Shown here one piece after another: positions 17,741 through 28,091 of a DNA stretch of 36,508 nt. This DNA comes from Azonexaceae bacterium. Lineage in GTDB: Bacteria; Pseudomonadota; Gammaproteobacteria; Burkholderiales; Rhodocyclaceae. The stretch spans positions 1 through 36,508 of the forward strand of contig SSSZ01000070.1 of assembly GCA_009469675.1 (NCBI GenBank). Reading direction: 5' to 3'. A program made the position numbers and the translations under genes. Each line of letters starts with the position of its first letter. The stretch's first letter is position 1. Under the pieces are notes generated by a model, which ran no database searches, was not told where the DNA came from, and saw only the letters and a program-made list of their open reading frames with translations.

Positions 17741-18467
17741 CCTGGCGGCCGCCCTGGCCGACGACCTCGACGCCTTCATCCGCCTGCACGACCGCGAGGC
17801 CGATGCCGAACTCCTTGCCGCCCTGCAGGCGGCCGGTTTTCCCGACAGCCTGGCCCTGCCGCCGGCCGGCGCCGCCGGCGCCCAGGCTTACGCCGCGCTG
17901 CGCCAGGCTCTCGCCGCCCTCGGCCATCCCGTGGGCGGGGCCGCCCTCGACCGCCTGGCCGCCGACTACGCCGGCATCTATCTCACCCACCGGTGCGGCG
18001 CCTCCCCCTACGAATCGGTGTGGGTGGACGACGATCACCTGACCTGCCAGCAGCCCATGTTCGAACTGCGCCAGCGTTACGCCGCCGCCGGCCTGCGGGT
18101 GGCCGACCAGCGCCGGCGCTACGACGACCACCTGGTCTGCCAGCTGCAATATCTGCGCGCCAGACTCCTGGCGGCCGATGCCGACTGGGCCGATCTGACC
18201 GTCTTCATGGACGAGCACCTGGGCTACTGGTTGGGGCAATTTGCCGAACGGGTCACGCAATTCGGGGATACCGACTTCTACGCTGGCGTCGCCCAGGTGA
18301 CCTACGTCTGGGTCGAGCGCTGCCGCGAAGTGCTGGACGAAATCCACGGCCTGCCGCGCCCGCCGCGGGACGTCGTCACGGCCCGCGTGCGCCGCAAGAT
18401 GGCCCTGGACAAGGCCGAGGTCGCGCCCATCAAGTTCATGCCCGGGGCCCAGGGGCCGAGCTGGTAG
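17730..18467 (+). CDS. TorD-family chaperone for molybdoenzyme maturation
   Basis: The 245-residue protein is all-helical and cytoplasmic, with the TorD family core GASPYESVWVDDDHL followed by FELRQRYAAAGL. TorD-like chaperones bind the Tat signal of their molybdoenzyme partner, help load the cofactor and prevent early export. The ATG at 17730 lies inside the end of the iron-sulfur subunit gene, so translation is coupled. It is the last gene of the operon. The specific partner is expected to be the DmsA-like protein two genes upstream. Confidence 0.88.
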   Translation: MDRDLAAALADDLDAFIRLHDREADAELLAALQAAGFPDSLALPPAGAAGAQAYAALRQALAALGHPVGGAALDRLAADYAGIYLTHRCGASPYESVWVDDDHLTCQQPMFELRQRYAAAGLRVADQRRRYDDHLVCQLQYLRARLLAADADWADLTVFMDEHLGYWLGQFAERVTQFGDTDFYAGVAQVTYVWVERCREVLDEIHGLPRPPRDVVTARVRRKMALDKAEVAPIKFMPGAQGPSW

Positions 18468-18638
18468 GCCGTTTGCCGCCGGCCAGCCCCGGCCTGGCGG
18501 TCGACGGGGCGGTCGGCGCCGCCGCCGCGCCCTTCATGCCAATTCGCTTTCCAATCGAGACGCCAAGACGAGCCGCGGACCTTGCTGGAGCAGGGCAAGG
18601 CGAAGTCGACAAAGGATCGGTGTGAACGCGAATGGGTA

Positions 18639-19076
18639 TCAGGCTTCGGCCAGCAGGTAGTGCTCCAGTTGCTCGTCGAATTCCTGCAGATGGTTGCGCA
18701 GGGTGGCCAGAACGCGGTCGATGCCCTCGATGGCGAGTACGGCGTTGCCGTCCTTGGCGAAGACCACCCGGATCGCCTTGAGCTGTTCGGCGATGTCGAC
18801 GTGGGCCCGGTTGTGGGCGATCCGGTGGGCATGGGGTACGCCGGCTTCCATGAACATCGATTCCATCAGGTTGTGGCGCAGGGTGGTTTCGACGAAGGCC
18901 CGGATGAGCGCTTCGATGTTGCCGTGGCACACGTCGCGATGGGCCGAATGGCACTGGTTGCAATTGTCGAGGCGGCCGCGCTCGCTGCACATGGCGGTGA
19001 TCCGCCGGACCAGTTCGGTCATGTGCTCGTGGTCGCGGCGAATTTTCTCGATGGCCTGCTCTCGGTCCTGCGGCAT
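18639..19076 (-). CDS. hemerythrin-domain protein with a CxxCH insert
   Basis: The 145-residue protein has the diiron ligand pattern of hemerythrins: HEH (16-18), H68-x3-E72, H88-x3-H92 and H129-x4-D134. Between the first and second helices it carries C39-x2-C42-H43 and C50-H51, a Cys/His-rich insert absent from classical hemerythrins. There is no signal peptide, so heme attachment to CxxCH is not expected and the motif more likely binds a metal or senses redox state. It is transcribed toward the molybdoenzyme operon. Possible roles are O2, NO or iron sensing or storage. Confidence 0.85.
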   Translation of the reverse strand: MPQDREQAIEKIRRDHEHMTELVRRITAMCSERGRLDNCNQCHSAHRDVCHGNIEALIRAFVETTLRHNLMESMFMEAGVPHAHRIAHNRAHVDIAEQLKAIRVVFAKDGNAVLAIEGIDRVLATLRNHLQEFDEQLEHYLLAEA

Positions 19077-19150
19077 GGTCTAACCCCGGTGGCGGATGGT
19101 TCGGCGGCGAGGCAACGGAAAACGACGGGGCGACCAAAACGCCACCCCGT

Positions 19151-19178
19151 ATTATGCCGCCCCTTATTACCCGATTAA
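19151..19178 (-). promoter_or_regulatory. tentative promoter of the hemerythrin gene
   Basis: On the minus strand TTAATC (plus 19173-19178) and CATAAT (plus 19151-19156) are 16 bases apart in an AT-rich patch. The -35 is poor. The implied leader is about 65-70 bases. Confidence 0.35.
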
Positions 19179-19270
19179 CTTTGTCAGGAATTAAGGGTAG
19201 GCAGGGGGTCGGGCCGTGTCAAGGCAATGCGTATCGTTTTCGTGAAATATCCGACCCTGCCCGTCGTGCC

Positions 19271-20338
<1,068 letters not shown>

Positions 20339-20344
<6 letters not shown>

Positions 20345-20854
20345 AGCCCCGATGGTACCGCCGTTTTCACCCTCGTCGACGAGGCCGCCACCCGGCGCCT
20401 GGGTGAATGCCTGGGGCCGCTCCTCGAACCGGGCACCGTGGTCTGGCTGGAAGGCGACCTGGGGGCGGGGAAAACCACCCTGGTGCGGGCGCTGTTGCAC
20501 GGCCTGGGCCACGCCGGGCCGGTGAAAAGCCCGACCTATTCTCTGGTTGAAGTTTACGTAATTTCGAGCTTATACTTATATCACTTTGATTTTTATCGCT
20601 TCGAGTCGCCGGAGGAGTTTCTCGATGCGGGATTGGACGAGTATTTTCGCAATGATGCAGTCTGCCTGGTCGAATGGCCGGAACGCGCTCAAGGCTGCGT
20701 TCCGCCGGCAGACTTGCGCCTCGTCCTTCATCATGCGGGCCTCGGGCGTCGCCTCCAAGCCCTGGGCGCTTCGGAAAAAGGCGCGGCATGCGTAAATCGG
20801 CTGGCCTCCTCGTTTCCCGCCGACGCCTCCTGCACTTCGCCGGCGCCTCGCTGA
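20339..20854 (+). CDS. tsaE: tRNA threonylcarbamoyladenosine biosynthesis ATPase TsaE
   Basis: TsaE is the ATPase that works with TsaB and TsaD to make t6A at position 37 of tRNAs. The 171-residue protein has the Walker A loop GDLGAGKTT and the family block SPTYSLVEVY...LYHFDFYRF, with EWPER downstream. I chose TTG 20339 because GGAG lies eight bases before it and there is no ATG in frame near the expected start. The C-terminus runs 67 bases into amiC. The central part of the gene (20541-20600) is unusually AT-rich and probably hides a promoter. Confidence 0.9.
20547..20576 (+). promoter_or_regulatory. probable internal promoter for amiC inside tsaE
   Basis: TTGAAG (20547-20552) and TATACT (20571-20576) are 18 bases apart. 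They lie in a patch where only 19 of 60 bases are G or C, in a gene that is otherwise very GC-rich. Position about 200 bases upstream of amiC fits a separate promoter for that gene. Confidence 0.5.
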
Positions 20855-22107
20855 TCCTGTCGCTCACTCCCCTGGCGCGGGGGGCGGCCAAGCCGCCGGC
20901 GGTTCTGGCGGTGCGCATCTGGCCGGCGCCGGACTACACCCGGGTCACCCTGGAGCATGACGCTCCCCTCAAGTTCACCCATTTCCTGGTGGAAAACCCC
21001 GATCGCCTGGTGGTGGACATCGAAGGCGTCGAATTCAACAGCGTTCTCGACAGCCTGGCCCGCAAGGTGGCTACCGACGACCCCTACATCAAGCTCCTGC
21101 GGGCCGGCCGCTTCAAACCGGGGGTGGTGCGCCTGGTGATGGAACTTAAGGCCAAGGTGACGCCCCAGGTCTTCGTTTTGAAGCCGGTGGGCGAATACGG
21201 CCACCGGCTGGTTCTCGACGTCTATCCGGTCGACGCGCCGGACCCCCTGATGGCCCTGCTCGAAGGCAAGAAGGAGGCGGTCGAGCCGCTCAAGCCCGAG
21301 TCGGCGGAGTCGGCCCAGGCCGGCCGGGGCGAGGGGCCGGAAGCGCCGGAGGTCAGGACGGCCAGGAAATCGGGCAAGCCGGTGGTCGACCGCCTCGTCA
21401 CCATCACCCTCGACCCCGGCCACGGCGGCGAAGACCCCGGAGCGGTGGGCAAGGGCGGTACCTACGAAAAAACCGTCACCCTCGAAGTCGCCAAGCGAGT
21501 GAAGGCCCGTCTCGAGGCCGAGCCCAACATGCGGGCCGTGCTCACCCGGGATTCCGACTTCTTCGTCCCCCTGCAGACGCGGGTGCAGAAGGCGCGGCGC
21601 GTCCATTCCGACCTTTTTGTCTCGATCCACGCCGACGCCTGGATCAAGCCCGATGCCCGCGGGTCGTCGGTATTCGTCCTGTCCGAGCGCGGTGCCTCCA
21701 GTTCTGCCGCCCGCTGGCTGGCCCAGAAGGAAAACGAGGCCGACCTCATCGGTGGGGTGAATCTCGACGTCAAGGATCCGTTCCTGGCCCGCACCCTGCT
21801 CGATTTGTCCCAGACCGCCACCATCAACGACAGCATGAAGCTCGGCAAATATGTGCTGGGCGAGCTGGGCGGCATCAACACCCTGCACAAGGCGAGCGTC
21901 GAGCAGGCCGGCTTCGCCGTCCTCAAGGCGCCGGATATTCCTTCCATCCTCATCGAGACGGCCTTCATCTCCAATCCCGAGGAGGAACGCCGGCTCTCCG
22001 ACGAGCGTTATCAGGAAAAGCTCGCCGAGGCCATCGTCCGCGGCATCCGCCAGTATTTCGCCAGGAATCCGCCGGCCCAGAAGGCCCGCCTCGCCGCCCT
22101 GGGCTGA
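20788..22107 (+). CDS. amiC: N-acetylmuramoyl-L-alanine amidase, AmiC type
   Basis: The enzyme cleaves the amide between N-acetylmuramic acid and the stem peptide during cell separation. The 439-residue protein has an SRRRLLHFAGAS twin-arginine signal at the N-terminus, an AMIN domain (about residues 40-145) that targets the septum, an acidic linker, and a C-terminal amidase domain with zinc motifs: LDPGHGGEDPGA, VSIHADAW and the catalytic glutamate region IETAFISNPEEE. Tat export agrees with E. coli AmiC. The ATG at 20788 lies within the end of tsaE. Confidence 0.95.
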   Translation: MRKSAGLLVSRRRLLHFAGASLILSLTPLARGAAKPPAVLAVRIWPAPDYTRVTLEHDAPLKFTHFLVENPDRLVVDIEGVEFNSVLDSLARKVATDDPYIKLLRAGRFKPGVVRLVMELKAKVTPQVFVLKPVGEYGHRLVLDVYPVDAPDPLMALLEGKKEAVEPLKPESAESAQAGRGEGPEAPEVRTARKSGKPVVDRLVTITLDPGHGGEDPGAVGKGGTYEKTVTLEVAKRVKARLEAEPNMRAVLTRDSDFFVPLQTRVQKARRVHSDLFVSIHADAWIKPDARGSSVFVLSERGASSSAARWLAQKENEADLIGGVNLDVKDPFLARTLLDLSQTATINDSMKLGKYVLGELGGINTLHKASVEQAGFAVLKAPDIPSILIETAFISNPEEERRLSDERYQEKLAEAIVRGIRQYFARNPPAQKARLAALG

Positions 22108-22118
22108 CCGGTGCCGCT

Positions 22119-23240
22119 TCAGGCCGCCTCGACCGGGCCTTCGAAGAGTTCGATCTCGCCGGTACGGGCGTCGCGGGCGGCGAGTTCGCCGCATTCCACC
22201 AAGTGTTCGTGCATGGCCACCCGGTTGCGGCCGTTTTCCTTGCAGTAGTAGAGCGCTTCGTCGGCCCGGTCGATGACGTCGGCCGGGGTGTCGTGGGGCC
22301 GCAGGCGGCTGCAGCCGACGCTGACCGTGATGTGGCCGACCCGGCTGAACCGGTGTCCTTCGACGCTGGCGCGGAAACGTTCGAGTACCCCGGAGGCGTC
22401 TTCCCGGCTGGCGGGCTGGAGGACGATGACGAATTCTTCGCCGCCGAAGCGAAAGAGCTGGTCGTCGAAGCGGAAGGCCTGGCGCATGAGCTGCGACAGG
22501 GTGACGAGGACTTCGTCGCCGATCAGGTGGCCGTAGGTGTCGTTGATGGCCTTGAACCGGTCGATGTCGCAGACGGCCAGCCAGTGGTGGGCGCCGCCGC
22601 CGATCAGGCGCCGCCGGCGGGGGGTCGATGGGGTGGTGCGGCTGCCGTCGTCGCCATGGCCGCCCCGCCCGAGGAGTTCGAAAAGGTGCTTGTCGAAGGT
22701 CTTGCGGTTGGCCAGGGTGGTGAGGGTGTCGGTTTCGCCGTAGTCGAGGAGGCCGATGTGATTGCCGAAGTATTCGGTGACCCCCATCAGCAGCACCCGC
22801 TGGTCGGCGCTGAAATCGCTGGGCACGGTGACGTCGATGATATAGACCAGTTGGTCGAACTGGATCACCGGAAAGGCCAGGCGGTTGGCGCCGTCGGGAA
22901 GGACATCGAGACAGACCGACTTTTCGCGCTTGCAGCGGGAGAGCAGGGGGTCTTCGTCGAGGGGGTGGCAATAGCGCCGGTCGGGCAGGTAGGCGTTATG
23001 GACGAAGGCGCCGTCGCGACGGATGCCGGCGCAGGAAAAAACCACCGTCTTGCGCCCGCTGGCGTAGCAGCGGTAGATGGTCAGGGCGTCCGGCCGGAAG
23101 AGATCGGCCATGGCGTCGATCAGGGCCGCGTTGATCTCCGTCCGGTCCCGCTTCGACGAGGTGCGGACGATGTGGCTGATTAGCTGCAGCATGCGGCGCC
23201 GGCGTCCCGGCCAAGACAAGACGGATTCATAAGGCGTCAT
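22119..23240 (-). CDS. diguanylate cyclase with N-terminal GAF-like domain
   Basis: The C-terminal GGDEF domain is complete: CDIDRFKAINDTYGHLIGDE, then the active site GGEEF. RFDD five residues before it is the inhibitory I-site (RxxD), so the enzyme should be active and product-inhibited. The N-terminal 150 residues look like a GAF-type sensor with no membrane helix, so it is cytoplasmic. I use ATG 23240. A TATAAT overlaps that codon, so if it is a real -10 the start would be ATG 23192; TTG 23255 is also open. It converges on amiC with an 11-base gap and is divergent from ribF. Confidence 0.88.
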   Translation of the reverse strand: MTPYESVLSWPGRRRRMLQLISHIVRTSSKRDRTEINAALIDAMADLFRPDALTIYRCYASGRKTVVFSCAGIRRDGAFVHNAYLPDRRYCHPLDEDPLLSRCKREKSVCLDVLPDGANRLAFPVIQFDQLVYIIDVTVPSDFSADQRVLLMGVTEYFGNHIGLLDYGETDTLTTLANRKTFDKHLFELLGRGGHGDDGSRTTPSTPRRRRLIGGGAHHWLAVCDIDRFKAINDTYGHLIGDEVLVTLSQLMRQAFRFDDQLFRFGGEEFVIVLQPASREDASGVLERFRASVEGHRFSRVGHITVSVGCSRLRPHDTPADVIDRADEALYYCKENGRNRVAMHEHLVECGELAARDARTGEIELFEGPVEAA

Positions 23241-23339
23241 TATAACTTTTGGCAATCGTCATGGGGATCAGCCTTTTCCCCGGAAAGTGTCGATCCCGGG
23301 GCGGAAAACACCCGCCCGGCGGTCGAAGCGGGGTGATCC

Positions 23340-23370
23340 GGGGGGGACGTGGGGGGGATTGGAGAGCGGG
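23340..23370 (+). other. G-tract cluster able to form a G-quadruplex
   Basis: Two runs of seven G (23340-23346 and 23351-23357) are separated by ACGT, and shorter G runs follow to 23370. Each run can be split as GGG-G-GGG, so four G-triplets with short loops are available. It lies between the divergent diguanylate cyclase gene and ribF, about 55 bases upstream of the ribF -10. Confidence 0.4.
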
Positions 23371-23412
23371 CGGCCCAGTGCAAAGCAGCGGACCGTCAGA
23401 GGGCATAGCCGT

Positions 23413-23418
23413 TATAAT
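23413..23418 (+). promoter_or_regulatory. probable -10 element of ribF
   Basis: A perfect TATAAT lies 24 bases before the ribF ATG. No clear -35 is found 16-18 bases upstream, so it may need an activator. The leader would be about 17 bases, too short for an FMN riboswitch. Confidence 0.45.
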
Positions 23419-23441
23419 TCAAGCTTTTTTCCGGGTTTTAC

Positions 23442-24362
23442 ATGCGCGTTTTTCGCGGCTATTCGTCGCCGGTCCCATCTCCCACCGTGCTCGCCATCGG
23501 CAACTTCGACGGCGTCCATCGCGGCCACGCCGCCCTGGTTTCGCGCCTGGTGGAGACGGCCGGCCGCCTTGGGCTGCCGCCCACGGTGTTGACCTTCGAA
23601 CCCCACCCGCGGGAGTTCTTTGCCCCGGAATCGGCGCCGGCCCGCCTCACGACCCTGCGCGAAAAAATCGAACTCCTGGCCGAATGCGGCGCCTCCCAGG
23701 CCATGGTCTGCCGCTTCGACGCCGGGTTTGCCGCCCTTTCGGCCCGGGATTTCATCGATCGCGTGCTGATCGGCGGATTGCAGGTGCGCCACCTCATCAT
23801 CGGCGATGACTTTCGCTTCGGTAGCCGGCGCCAGGGGGATTTCGCCCTGCTCCAGGCGGTCGGGGGCGAACGGGGTTTCGCCGTCGAGGCCATGGCGAGC
23901 GTGGTCGCCGATGGCGAGCGGGTTTCCAGCTCGGGCGTGCGCGAAGCCCTGGCGGCCGGCGACATGGCCCGGGCGGCGAAGCTCCTCGGGCGCCCCTACG
24001 TGATCGACGGCCGCGTCGTCCATGGCGACAAGATCGGTCGCCAGATCGGCTTCAACACCGCCAATATCCGCATCAAGCACAATCCCCTGCCCATGGCCGG
24101 CGTTTTCGCCGTCGAGGTCGGCGGCCTGGGGGAGCGGCCCTGGCCGGGGGTGGCCAACCTCGGCATCCGCCCCACTCTGGGCGGCACCCGGCCGCTGCTG
24201 GAAGTGCATCTCTTCGATTTCGCCCGCGACATCTACGGCGCCCATCTGTCGGTGCGTTTTGTCCACAAGCTGCGGGACGAACAACGGTTTCCCAATTTCG
24301 ACGCCCTCAAGGCGCAGATCGCCCGCGATGCTGCCGCCGCCCGGGCCTATTTCAAGCTGTGA
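23442..24362 (+). CDS. ribF: bifunctional riboflavin kinase / FAD synthetase
   Basis: RibF makes FMN from riboflavin and FAD from FMN. The 306-residue protein has the nucleotidyltransferase domain first, with IGNFDGVHRGH (about residues 19-29), FEPHPREFF and DFRFGSRRQGD. The riboflavin kinase domain follows, with GRPYVIDGRVVHGDKIGRQIGFNTANI. It begins the conserved ribF-ileS-lspA-fkpB-ispH series, and ileS follows after 9 bases. Confidence 0.97.
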   Translation: MRVFRGYSSPVPSPTVLAIGNFDGVHRGHAALVSRLVETAGRLGLPPTVLTFEPHPREFFAPESAPARLTTLREKIELLAECGASQAMVCRFDAGFAALSARDFIDRVLIGGLQVRHLIIGDDFRFGSRRQGDFALLQAVGGERGFAVEAMASVVADGERVSSSGVREALAAGDMARAAKLLGRPYVIDGRVVHGDKIGRQIGFNTANIRIKHNPLPMAGVFAVEVGGLGERPWPGVANLGIRPTLGGTRPLLEVHLFDFARDIYGAHLSVRFVHKLRDEQRFPNFDALKAQIARDAAAARAYFKL

Positions 24363-24371
24363 GCGCGCAAA

Positions 24372-27170
24372 ATGGCTGACTACAAGGACACCCTCAATCT
24401 TCCCGACACCCCGTTTCCCATGCGGGGCGATCTGCCCAGGCGCGAGCCCCAGTGGGTCAAGGAATGGCAGGAGAAGGCGCTGTACCGGCGGATTCGCGAG
24501 GCGTCGGCCGGCCGGCCCCGTTTCGTCCTGCACGACGGACCGCCCTACGCCAACGGCGACATCCACATCGGCCACGCGGTCAACAAGATTTTGAAGGACA
24601 TCATCGTCCGTTCCAAGACCCTGGCCGGGTTCGACGCCCCCTACGTCCCGGGCTGGGACTGCCACGGTCTGCCCATCGAGCACCAGATCGAAAAGCTGCA
24701 CGGCAAGGCCATCCCCGCCGACCAGGTGCGCGCCCTTTCCCGCGCCTATGCCGCCGAGCAGGTCGAGCGCCAGAAGAAGGATTTCATCCGCCTGGGCGTT
24801 CTCGGGGAATGGGACAACCCTTACCTGACCATGAGCTTCAAGGCCGAGGCGGACGAGATCCGCGCCCTCGGCAAAATCCTGGAGCGGGGCTACCTCTACC
24901 AGGGCTTGAAGCCGGTGAACTGGTGCCTGGACTGCGGCTCGGCCCTGGCCGAGGCGGAGGTGGAATACGAGGACAAGGCCTCCCCCGCCATCGATGTCGC
25001 TTTTCCCGTTCATGACAACCATGGCGACAAGGTGGCCAACGCCTTCGGCCTTTCCCACCTGCGGGGGCCGGCCTTTGCCGTGATCTGGACCACCACGCCG
25101 TGGACCCTGCCCGCCAACGAGGCGGTGAGCGTCCATCCGGAACTGACCTACCACCTCATCGAAACCGAGAAGGGCGCCCTCATCCTGGTGCGGGAACTCG
25201 CCGACGCCTGCCTCAAGCGCTACGGGCTGGAGGGCCGGGTGGTCGGCGCCTGCAGCGGCGACAAGCTCGATCAGGTGCTGCTCCGCCACCCGTTCCAGAA
25301 CCGCGACGTGGCCATCATCTGCGGCACCCACGTTACGGTGGATGCCGGTACCGGCCTGGTGCACACGGCCCCCGCCCACGGCGTCGACGACTACAACATC
25401 GGCAAGAAATACGGCCTGCCGGTAAATAACCCGGTGGGCAACGACGGCAAGTTCCTGGGCAACACGCCGGCCCTCTCGGTCGGTGAGTTGGCCGGTCTCT
25501 CGGTGTGGCAGGCCAATCCCCTGGTGCTGCAGGAACTCGAGGCGCGGGGGCGGCTCCTCAAGGCCGAGAAGCTGCAGCACAGCTACCCCCATTGCTGGCG
25601 CCACAAGACGCCGATCATCTTCCGCGCCACCACCCAGTGGTTCATCGGCATGGAGCACAAGACGGGGGAGGACGCCTCGACCCTGCGCTGGATCGCCGAG
25701 CGGGCGGTGGACGAAACCCAGTTCTTCCCGGCCTGGGGCCGCGCCCGCCTGGAGGCGATGATGAAGACCCGCCCCGACTGGTGCGTCTCCCGCCAGCGCA
25801 ACTGGGGCGTGCCGATTCCCTTCTTTCTGCACAAGGAAACCGGCCTGCCCCACCCGCGCACGGCCGAATTGATCGAAGCCGTCGCCCGGCGGGTCGAGAA
25901 GGCCGGCATCGAAGCCTGGTTCAGCCTCGACGCCGCCGAACTGCTGGGTGCCGAGGCCGACCAATACGTCAAGATGAAGGATACCCTCGACGTCTGGTTC
26001 GATTCCGGCACCACCCACTGGCACGTCATGCGCGGCTCCCACGCCGCCCAGCATGCCTGGCCGGCCGATCTCTACCTCGAAGGTTCCGACCAGCACCGCG
26101 GCTGGTTCCAGTCCTCGCTCCTTTCCGGCTGCGCCATCGACGGCCGGGCGCCCTACAAGGCCTTGCTCACCCACGGCTTCGTGGTGGACGGCAAGGGCCA
26201 CAAGATGTCCAAATCCAAGGGCAACGTCATCGCCCCGCAGCAGGTTTCCGACAAGATGGGTGCCGAAATCCTGCGCCTGTGGACGGCCTCCACCGACTAT
26301 TCCGGCGAGCTGTCGATTTCCGACGAAATCCTGAAGCGCGTCGTGGAAGCCTACCGCCGCATCCGCAACACCCTGCGCTTTCTCCTGGCCAACACCGCCG
26401 ACTTCGACGCCGCCACGGACCTGCTCCCGGTCGGCCAGTGGCTGGAGATCGACCGCTACGCCCTGGCCCTCACCCGGGAGCTCCAGGCCGACTGCACGGC
26501 CGATTACGAGCGCTACGAGTTCCACCGCGTCGTCCAGGCCCTGCAGACCTTCTGTTCCGAAGATCTCGGGGGCTTCTACCTGGATATCCTCAAGGACCGG
26601 CTGTATACGACCGCGCCGGCCTCCCTTGCCCGCCGTTCGGCCCAGTCGGCCCTGTGGCACATTCTTCAGGCCTTCGTCCGGCTGATGGCGCCGATCCTGA
26701 GTTTTACCGCCGAGGAAATCTGGGCCATCGTCAGCGGCAAGGCCGACGATTCGATCATGTTGCAGCGCTGGCACGACCTGCCCAAGCCGCCAGGCGAAGG
26801 CGACCTGCTGGCCAAGTGGGGAAGCCTGCGGGCGGTCCGCGGCGAGGTCACCAAAGCCCTGGAGGAACAGCGCGAGGCCGGCAAGATCGGCTCCTCGCTC
26901 CAGGCCGAAGTGAGCATCCACTGTTCCGGCGAAACCTACGACCTGCTCGCCTCCCTTGGCGACGACCTCAAGTTCGTGCTGATCGCCTCCAAGGTGACGG
27001 TGGTCGCTGATCCGATCGCCCGGGTGGTGGTCATCCCTTCCCCCCACGGCAAGTGCGAACGCTGCTGGCACGTGCGGGAGGATGTCGGCGCTGCGGCCGA
27101 CCATCCGACCCTTTGCGGGCGCTGCATCGCCAACCTCCATGGTGCGGGCGAAGTTCGTGTCTGCGCCTAG
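24372..27170 (+). CDS. ileS: isoleucyl-tRNA synthetase
   Basis: The 932-residue class I synthetase has the HIGH-type motif in [15 protein letters not shown] (about residues 60-74) and KMSKSKGN near residue 610. The editing domain lies between them. The C-terminal zinc motif is complete ([10 protein letters not shown] ... CGRC), typical of the bacterial IleS type that is usually sensitive to mupirocin. The end overlaps lspA by about 30 bases. Confidence 0.98.
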   Translation: MADYKDTLNLPDTPFPMRGDLPRREPQWVKEWQEKALYRRIREASAGRPRFVLHDGPPYANGDIHIGHAVNKILKDIIVRSKTLAGFDAPYVPGWDCHGLPIEHQIEKLHGKAIPADQVRALSRAYAAEQVERQKKDFIRLGVLGEWDNPYLTMSFKAEADEIRALGKILERGYLYQGLKPVNWCLDCGSALAEAEVEYEDKASPAIDVAFPVHDNHGDKVANAFGLSHLRGPAFAVIWTTTPWTLPANEAVSVHPELTYHLIETEKGALILVRELADACLKRYGLEGRVVGACSGDKLDQVLLRHPFQNRDVAIICGTHVTVDAGTGLVHTAPAHGVDDYNIGKKYGLPVNNPVGNDGKFLGNTPALSVGELAGLSVWQANPLVLQELEARGRLLKAEKLQHSYPHCWRHKTPIIFRATTQWFIGMEHKTGEDASTLRWIAERAVDETQFFPAWGRARLEAMMKTRPDWCVSRQRNWGVPIPFFLHKETGLPHPRTAELIEAVARRVEKAGIEAWFSLDAAELLGAEADQYVKMKDTLDVWFDSGTTHWHVMRGSHAAQHAWPADLYLEGSDQHRGWFQSSLLSGCAIDGRAPYKALLTHGFVVDGKGHKMSKSKGNVIAPQQVSDKMGAEILRLWTASTDYSGELSISDEILKRVVEAYRRIRNTLRFLLANTADFDAATDLLPVGQWLEIDRYALALTRELQADCTADYERYEFHRVVQALQTFCSEDLGGFYLDILKDRLYTTAPASLARRSAQSALWHILQAFVRLMAPILSFTAEEIWAIVSGKADDSIMLQRWHDLPKPPGEGDLLAKWGSLRAVRGEVTKALEEQREAGKIGSSLQAEVSIHCSGETYDLLASLGDDLKFVLIASKVTVVADPIARVVVIPSPHGKCERCWHVREDVGAAADHPTLCGRCIANLHGAGEVRVCA

Positions 27171-27654
27171 CGCCGTCCGCTGGTACGGGCTGGCGGTGCT
27201 GGTCATCGTCCTCGACCAGTTGAGCAAATGGGTCGTGCTCGGCCATCTCCAGCTTGGCGAGACAATTTATGTCGCGCCTTTCTGGAACTGGGTGCTGACC
27301 TACAACCCGGGCGCCGCCTTCAGCTTTCTCGCCGACCAGCCAGGCTGGCAGCGCTGGTTCTTCGCTACCCTGGCCGTCGGCATTTCCGGCTGGATCGCGG
27401 TCATGCTGCGCCAGCACGCCGGCGACCGGCTTCTCGCTTTCGCCTTGGCCCTCATCATGGGCGGCGCCCTGGGCAACGTCATCGACCGCATCCGCTTCGG
27501 CGCCGTCGTCGATTTCGTCCAGTGGCATGCCGCCGGATTCTACTGGCCGGCCTTCAACGTGGCCGATTCTGCAATCACCGTCGGCGCCGTTCTTCTCGTC
27601 TGGGAGCAACTCTTCCTGGCGGGTGGCAAGGCGCCCAAGGACCGAACCCCATGA
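27139..27654 (+). CDS. lspA: lipoprotein signal peptidase (signal peptidase II)
   Basis: LspA cleaves the signal peptide of prolipoproteins after lipid modification, in the inner membrane. The protein has four hydrophobic helices and the catalytic aspartates in [10 protein letters not shown] and [17 protein letters not shown] is another conserved block. ATG 27139 gives 171 residues and overlaps ileS by 32 bases; GTG 27157 would give 165 residues, closer to the usual length. The stop overlaps the fkpB start as ATGA. Confidence 0.96.
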   Translation: MVRAKFVSAPSAVRWYGLAVLVIVLDQLSKWVVLGHLQLGETIYVAPFWNWVLTYNPGAAFSFLADQPGWQRWFFATLAVGISGWIAVMLRQHAGDRLLAFALALIMGGALGNVIDRIRFGAVVDFVQWHAAGFYWPAFNVADSAITVGAVLLVWEQLFLAGGKAPKDRTP

Positions 27655-28091
27655 CCGAAACCGGCAAGACCGTCCATTCCGACAGCTACCTTACGCTCCA
27701 CTACCGCATCACCACCCTCGACGGGGAAGATTTCCTCTCCACCTTCGATATGAGTCCCGCCACGCTCCAGCTAGGCGCCGGCCAGCTCGCCGACACGCTG
27801 GAGTCCTGCCTCATCGGCCTGCCGGCTGGCGAGCGCTTCGTCTTCCAGCTCGAACCAGAAGAAGCCTTCGGCGTGCACAACCCCCGCCTGGTGGAGCGCA
27901 TCGCCCGGACGGCCTTGCCTGCCGACATGGAACTCAAAGAGAACTCCGTCGTCGAATTCGGGGCGCCGAACGGCGCCTCCTTTGCTGGCTTCCTGCGCGA
28001 ACTCGCCCCGGACTCGGCCCTCTTCGACTTCAACCATCCCCTGGCGGGCAAACCCATCCGCTTCGAGGTGGAAATCATCGGAATCATGTAA
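27651..28091 (+). CDS. fkpB: FKBP-type peptidyl-prolyl isomerase, SlpA/FkpB type
   Basis: The 146-residue protein has an FKBP fold with an inserted IF domain. Marks of the SlpA type are the N-terminal [33 protein letters not shown] and the C-terminal [15 protein letters not shown]. It has no signal peptide, so it acts in the cytoplasm as a folding helper. Overlaps of 4 bases with lspA and 1 base with ispH show tight coupling. The order lspA-fkpB-ispH is widely conserved. Confidence 0.93.
   Translation: MTETGKTVHSDSYLTLHYRITTLDGEDFLSTFDMSPATLQLGAGQLADTLESCLIGLPAGERFVFQLEPEEAFGVHNPRLVERIARTALPADMELKENSVVEFGAPNGASFAGFLRELAPDSALFDFNHPLAGKPIRFEVEIIGIM

Noticed and set aside
18915-18962. CNQCH motif in the hemerythrin read as a c-type heme site
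   Set aside because: The protein lacks a signal peptide, and heme attachment by the cytochrome c maturation system occurs in the periplasm.
23238-23441. FMN riboswitch upstream of ribF
   Set aside because: The probable -10 element leaves a leader of only about 17 bases, and no conserved riboswitch core is recognisable.
23412-27227. A 1271-codon open frame on the minus strand opposite ribF and ileS
   Set aside because: It is antisense to two complete conserved genes. Long open antisense frames are usual in GC-rich DNA, and its composition (rich in G, A, D, V, H) with no recognisable motif is that of a shadow frame.
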